NCBI GenBank assembly: GCA_017472105.1
Contig: JAFUQY010000090.1
Location: 1 to 6,893 of the forward strand
Length of the DNA: 6,893 nt
Direction of reading: 5' to 3'
DNA from: Clostridia bacterium
GTDB lineage: Bacteria > Bacillota_A > Clostridia > Oscillospirales > CAG-272
Shown here: positions 6,010 to 6,893 of the stretch, in pieces
Layout of the letters: the number at the start of each line of letters is the position of its first letter
Numbering within the stretch: position 1 is the stretch's first letter
Made by a program: the position numbers and the translations under genes
The notes under the pieces: generated by a model
What the model was told of the DNA's origin: nothing
What the model saw: only the letters and a program-made list of their open reading frames with translations
The model's database searches: none

Positions 6010-6022
6010 GACGCAATCCCGA

Positions 6023-6051
6023 TTGACACGGGTTGGACGGTGTGCTATAAT
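6023..6051 (+). promoter_or_regulatory. Consensus sigma-A promoter for the MFS transporter gene
   Basis: TTGACA (6023-6028), a 17-bp spacer ending in TGC (extended -10) and TATAAT (6046-6051) match consensus fully. Transcription would start near 6058, leaving a leader of about 39 nt with GAGGTGA at 6084-6090. Confidence 0.88.
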
Positions 6052-6096
6052 GGGGTCAGGAACACATATCATCTGACATTTTTGAGGTGAACGGCT

Positions 6097-6893
6097 ATGC
6101 TGACTGTATGGAAATCGTTCAGGCAATCGCTGATTGACATTTACAGCGTCAGAGACGAGGATGGCAAGGGACGCCTGATTTCCCTCGGCTCCTCGATGAT
6201 TACCGCATTTTACAACGTCTTCATCACGGGCATTTTCTACACCGGTTTTCTGTCGATGTACGACATTTCGATCACCGGCGTGGGCATCGTGACGTTCATT
6301 CCCTACATCGCCAACTGCTTCAGCGTGTTCTCTCCCCGGGTTCTTGGGCGATTCAAAAAGCGGAAGTGGATTCTGCTCGCGGCGAAGGTCTATTTCTACG
6401 CCATGTACATCATCGCAACCACGCTCATGCCGCAGTTCGTCACCGATCCCGACGGGCGGCTGAAATGGTTCATCATTCTGCTCTTCCTTGCCTATGCGGT
6501 CTACGCGCTGTTCAGTCCCGGGCTGACGACGTGGTTCTACCGGTTCTATCCGCAGGAAAGCGAGCGGCGGACGAGATACATCGCATACAATCAGACGTTT
6601 TCTTCGATTCTGTCGAGCATCATGCTCCTTGTCAGCAGTGTTCTCACGGACGCCGTGGAAGGCAGCGCGATGCAGGATCAGCTCATCCTCGGATTCCGGT
6701 ATTTTGCATTCGTACTGGTGCTTGTGGATGTCGCGATGCAGGCGATGGCGAAGGAATATCCCTATGCGGAAGCACCGAAGCTGCGGCTGGACAAGGTTTT
6801 CACGATCCCGTTCCGCTACGGCAAGTTCATGCTGTGCATGGTCGTCATGTTCGCGTGGAACTACATCGGCAACCTCAACAACGGGCTGTGGAA
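6097..6893 (+). CDS. MFS-type membrane transporter, N-terminal 265 residues (partial at right edge)
   Basis: The ATG at 6097 follows GAGGTGA by about six bases and the frame stays open to the window edge. The product is hydrophobic, with likely membrane segments near residues 30-52, 58-80, 90-111, 122-145, 166-187 and 196-217, and a seventh starting near 242. This is the first half of a 12-helix transporter. The loop between helices 2 and 3 reads GRFKKRKW (84-91), a basic match to MFS motif A (G-x3-DR-x-GRR). The long helix 6-7 loop (218-240) fits the central cytoplasmic loop. The N-terminal 28 residues are polar and cytoplasmic. Substrate cannot be told; related clostridial proteins are usually annotated only as MFS transporter, and a sugar/cation symporter of the GPH type is an alternative. 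It has its own promoter and is divergent from the recombinase cassette. Confidence 0.8.
   Translation, partial: MLTVWKSFRQSLIDIYSVRDEDGKGRLISLGSSMITAFYNVFITGIFYTGFLSMYDISITGVGIVTFIPYIANCFSVFSPRVLGRFKKRKWILLAAKVYFYAMYIIATTLMPQFVTDPDGRLKWFIILLFLAYAVYALFSPGLTTWFYRFYPQESERRTRYIAYNQTFSSILSSIMLLVSSVLTDAVEGSAMQDQLILGFRYFAFVLVLVDVAMQAMAKEYPYAEAPKLRLDKVFTIPFRYGKFMLCMVVMFAWNYIGNLNNGLW

Noticed and set aside
5780..6016. Longer 78-residue version of the small gene before the recombinase
   Set aside because: The ATG at 6016 lacks a ribosome site, while the internal ATG at 5929 has GGAGGTGA four bases upstream. The extra N-terminal residues would also cover the repeat cluster.
4007..6028. Short inverted copies of GATTGACA flanking the recombinase cassette, considered as terminal repeats
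   Set aside because: They are the -35 boxes of two outward-facing consensus promoters and the similarity does not extend beyond the promoter elements.
4070..6076. Plus-strand open frame of 668 codons opposite the recombinase cassette
   Set aside because: Strikingly long, but it starts at a GTG without a ribosome site, is low in recognisable motifs, and runs antisense to the clear recombinase and through the transporter promoter. G/C-ending codons on the real strand suppress stops in this frame.

Overview
The window looks like chromosome of a Gram-positive member of the Clostridia (Firmicutes), probably an uncultured gut-type lineage. The basis is moderate-to-high GC, strong AGGAGG/GAGGT-type ribosome sites, TTGACA/TATAAT promoters, T-tract hairpin terminators, a lipobox lipoprotein, and genes of families common in anaerobic carbohydrate users. 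The lineage is an inference; no rRNA or other phylogenetic marker is present.

Layout. (1) At 1-564 (minus) is the 5' part of a lipoprotein gene, open at the left edge. (2) The gap 565-849 is a divergent control region. It holds one full-consensus promoter for each neighbour, a perfect palindrome over the -35 of the lipoprotein promoter, and a leader of about 137 nt for the lipoprotein mRNA. (3) At 850-2550 (plus) is a 566-residue cytoplasmic DUF4838 protein, a poorly characterised glycoside-hydrolase-like family. (4) A bidirectional hairpin terminator at 2616-2675 separates it from a convergent two-gene operon: a shikimate-kinase-like enzyme (3447-3959) followed by a NodB-type polysaccharide deacetylase (2730-3434), driven by a consensus promoter at 3984-4012. 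(5) 4013-4234 has no intact gene but a coding-like tract that may be a decayed gene. (6) A hairpin terminator at 4235-4276 closes a minus-strand cassette of a 49-residue basic protein (5780-5929) and a complete large serine recombinase (4283-5776). (7) A short divergent region with nested repeats precedes a consensus promoter and the first 265 codons of an MFS-type transporter (6097-6893, plus), cut by the right edge.

How it fits together. The DUF4838 protein, the deacetylase and the transporter would suit intracellular handling of imported sugars or modified oligosaccharides, with the lipoprotein outside the membrane. They are in separate transcription units, so this link is only suggestive. 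The recombinase cassette is the mobile-element signature here. No cargo and no duplicated attachment sites were recognised, so it is either an orphan or relict integrase or one end of something larger. The most distinctive features are the four full-consensus promoters, the operator-like palindrome, the repeat cluster beside the recombinase cassette, and the altered substrate-binding positions of the shikimate-kinase-like protein. I saw no tRNA, rRNA, CRISPR array or insertion-sequence transposase.
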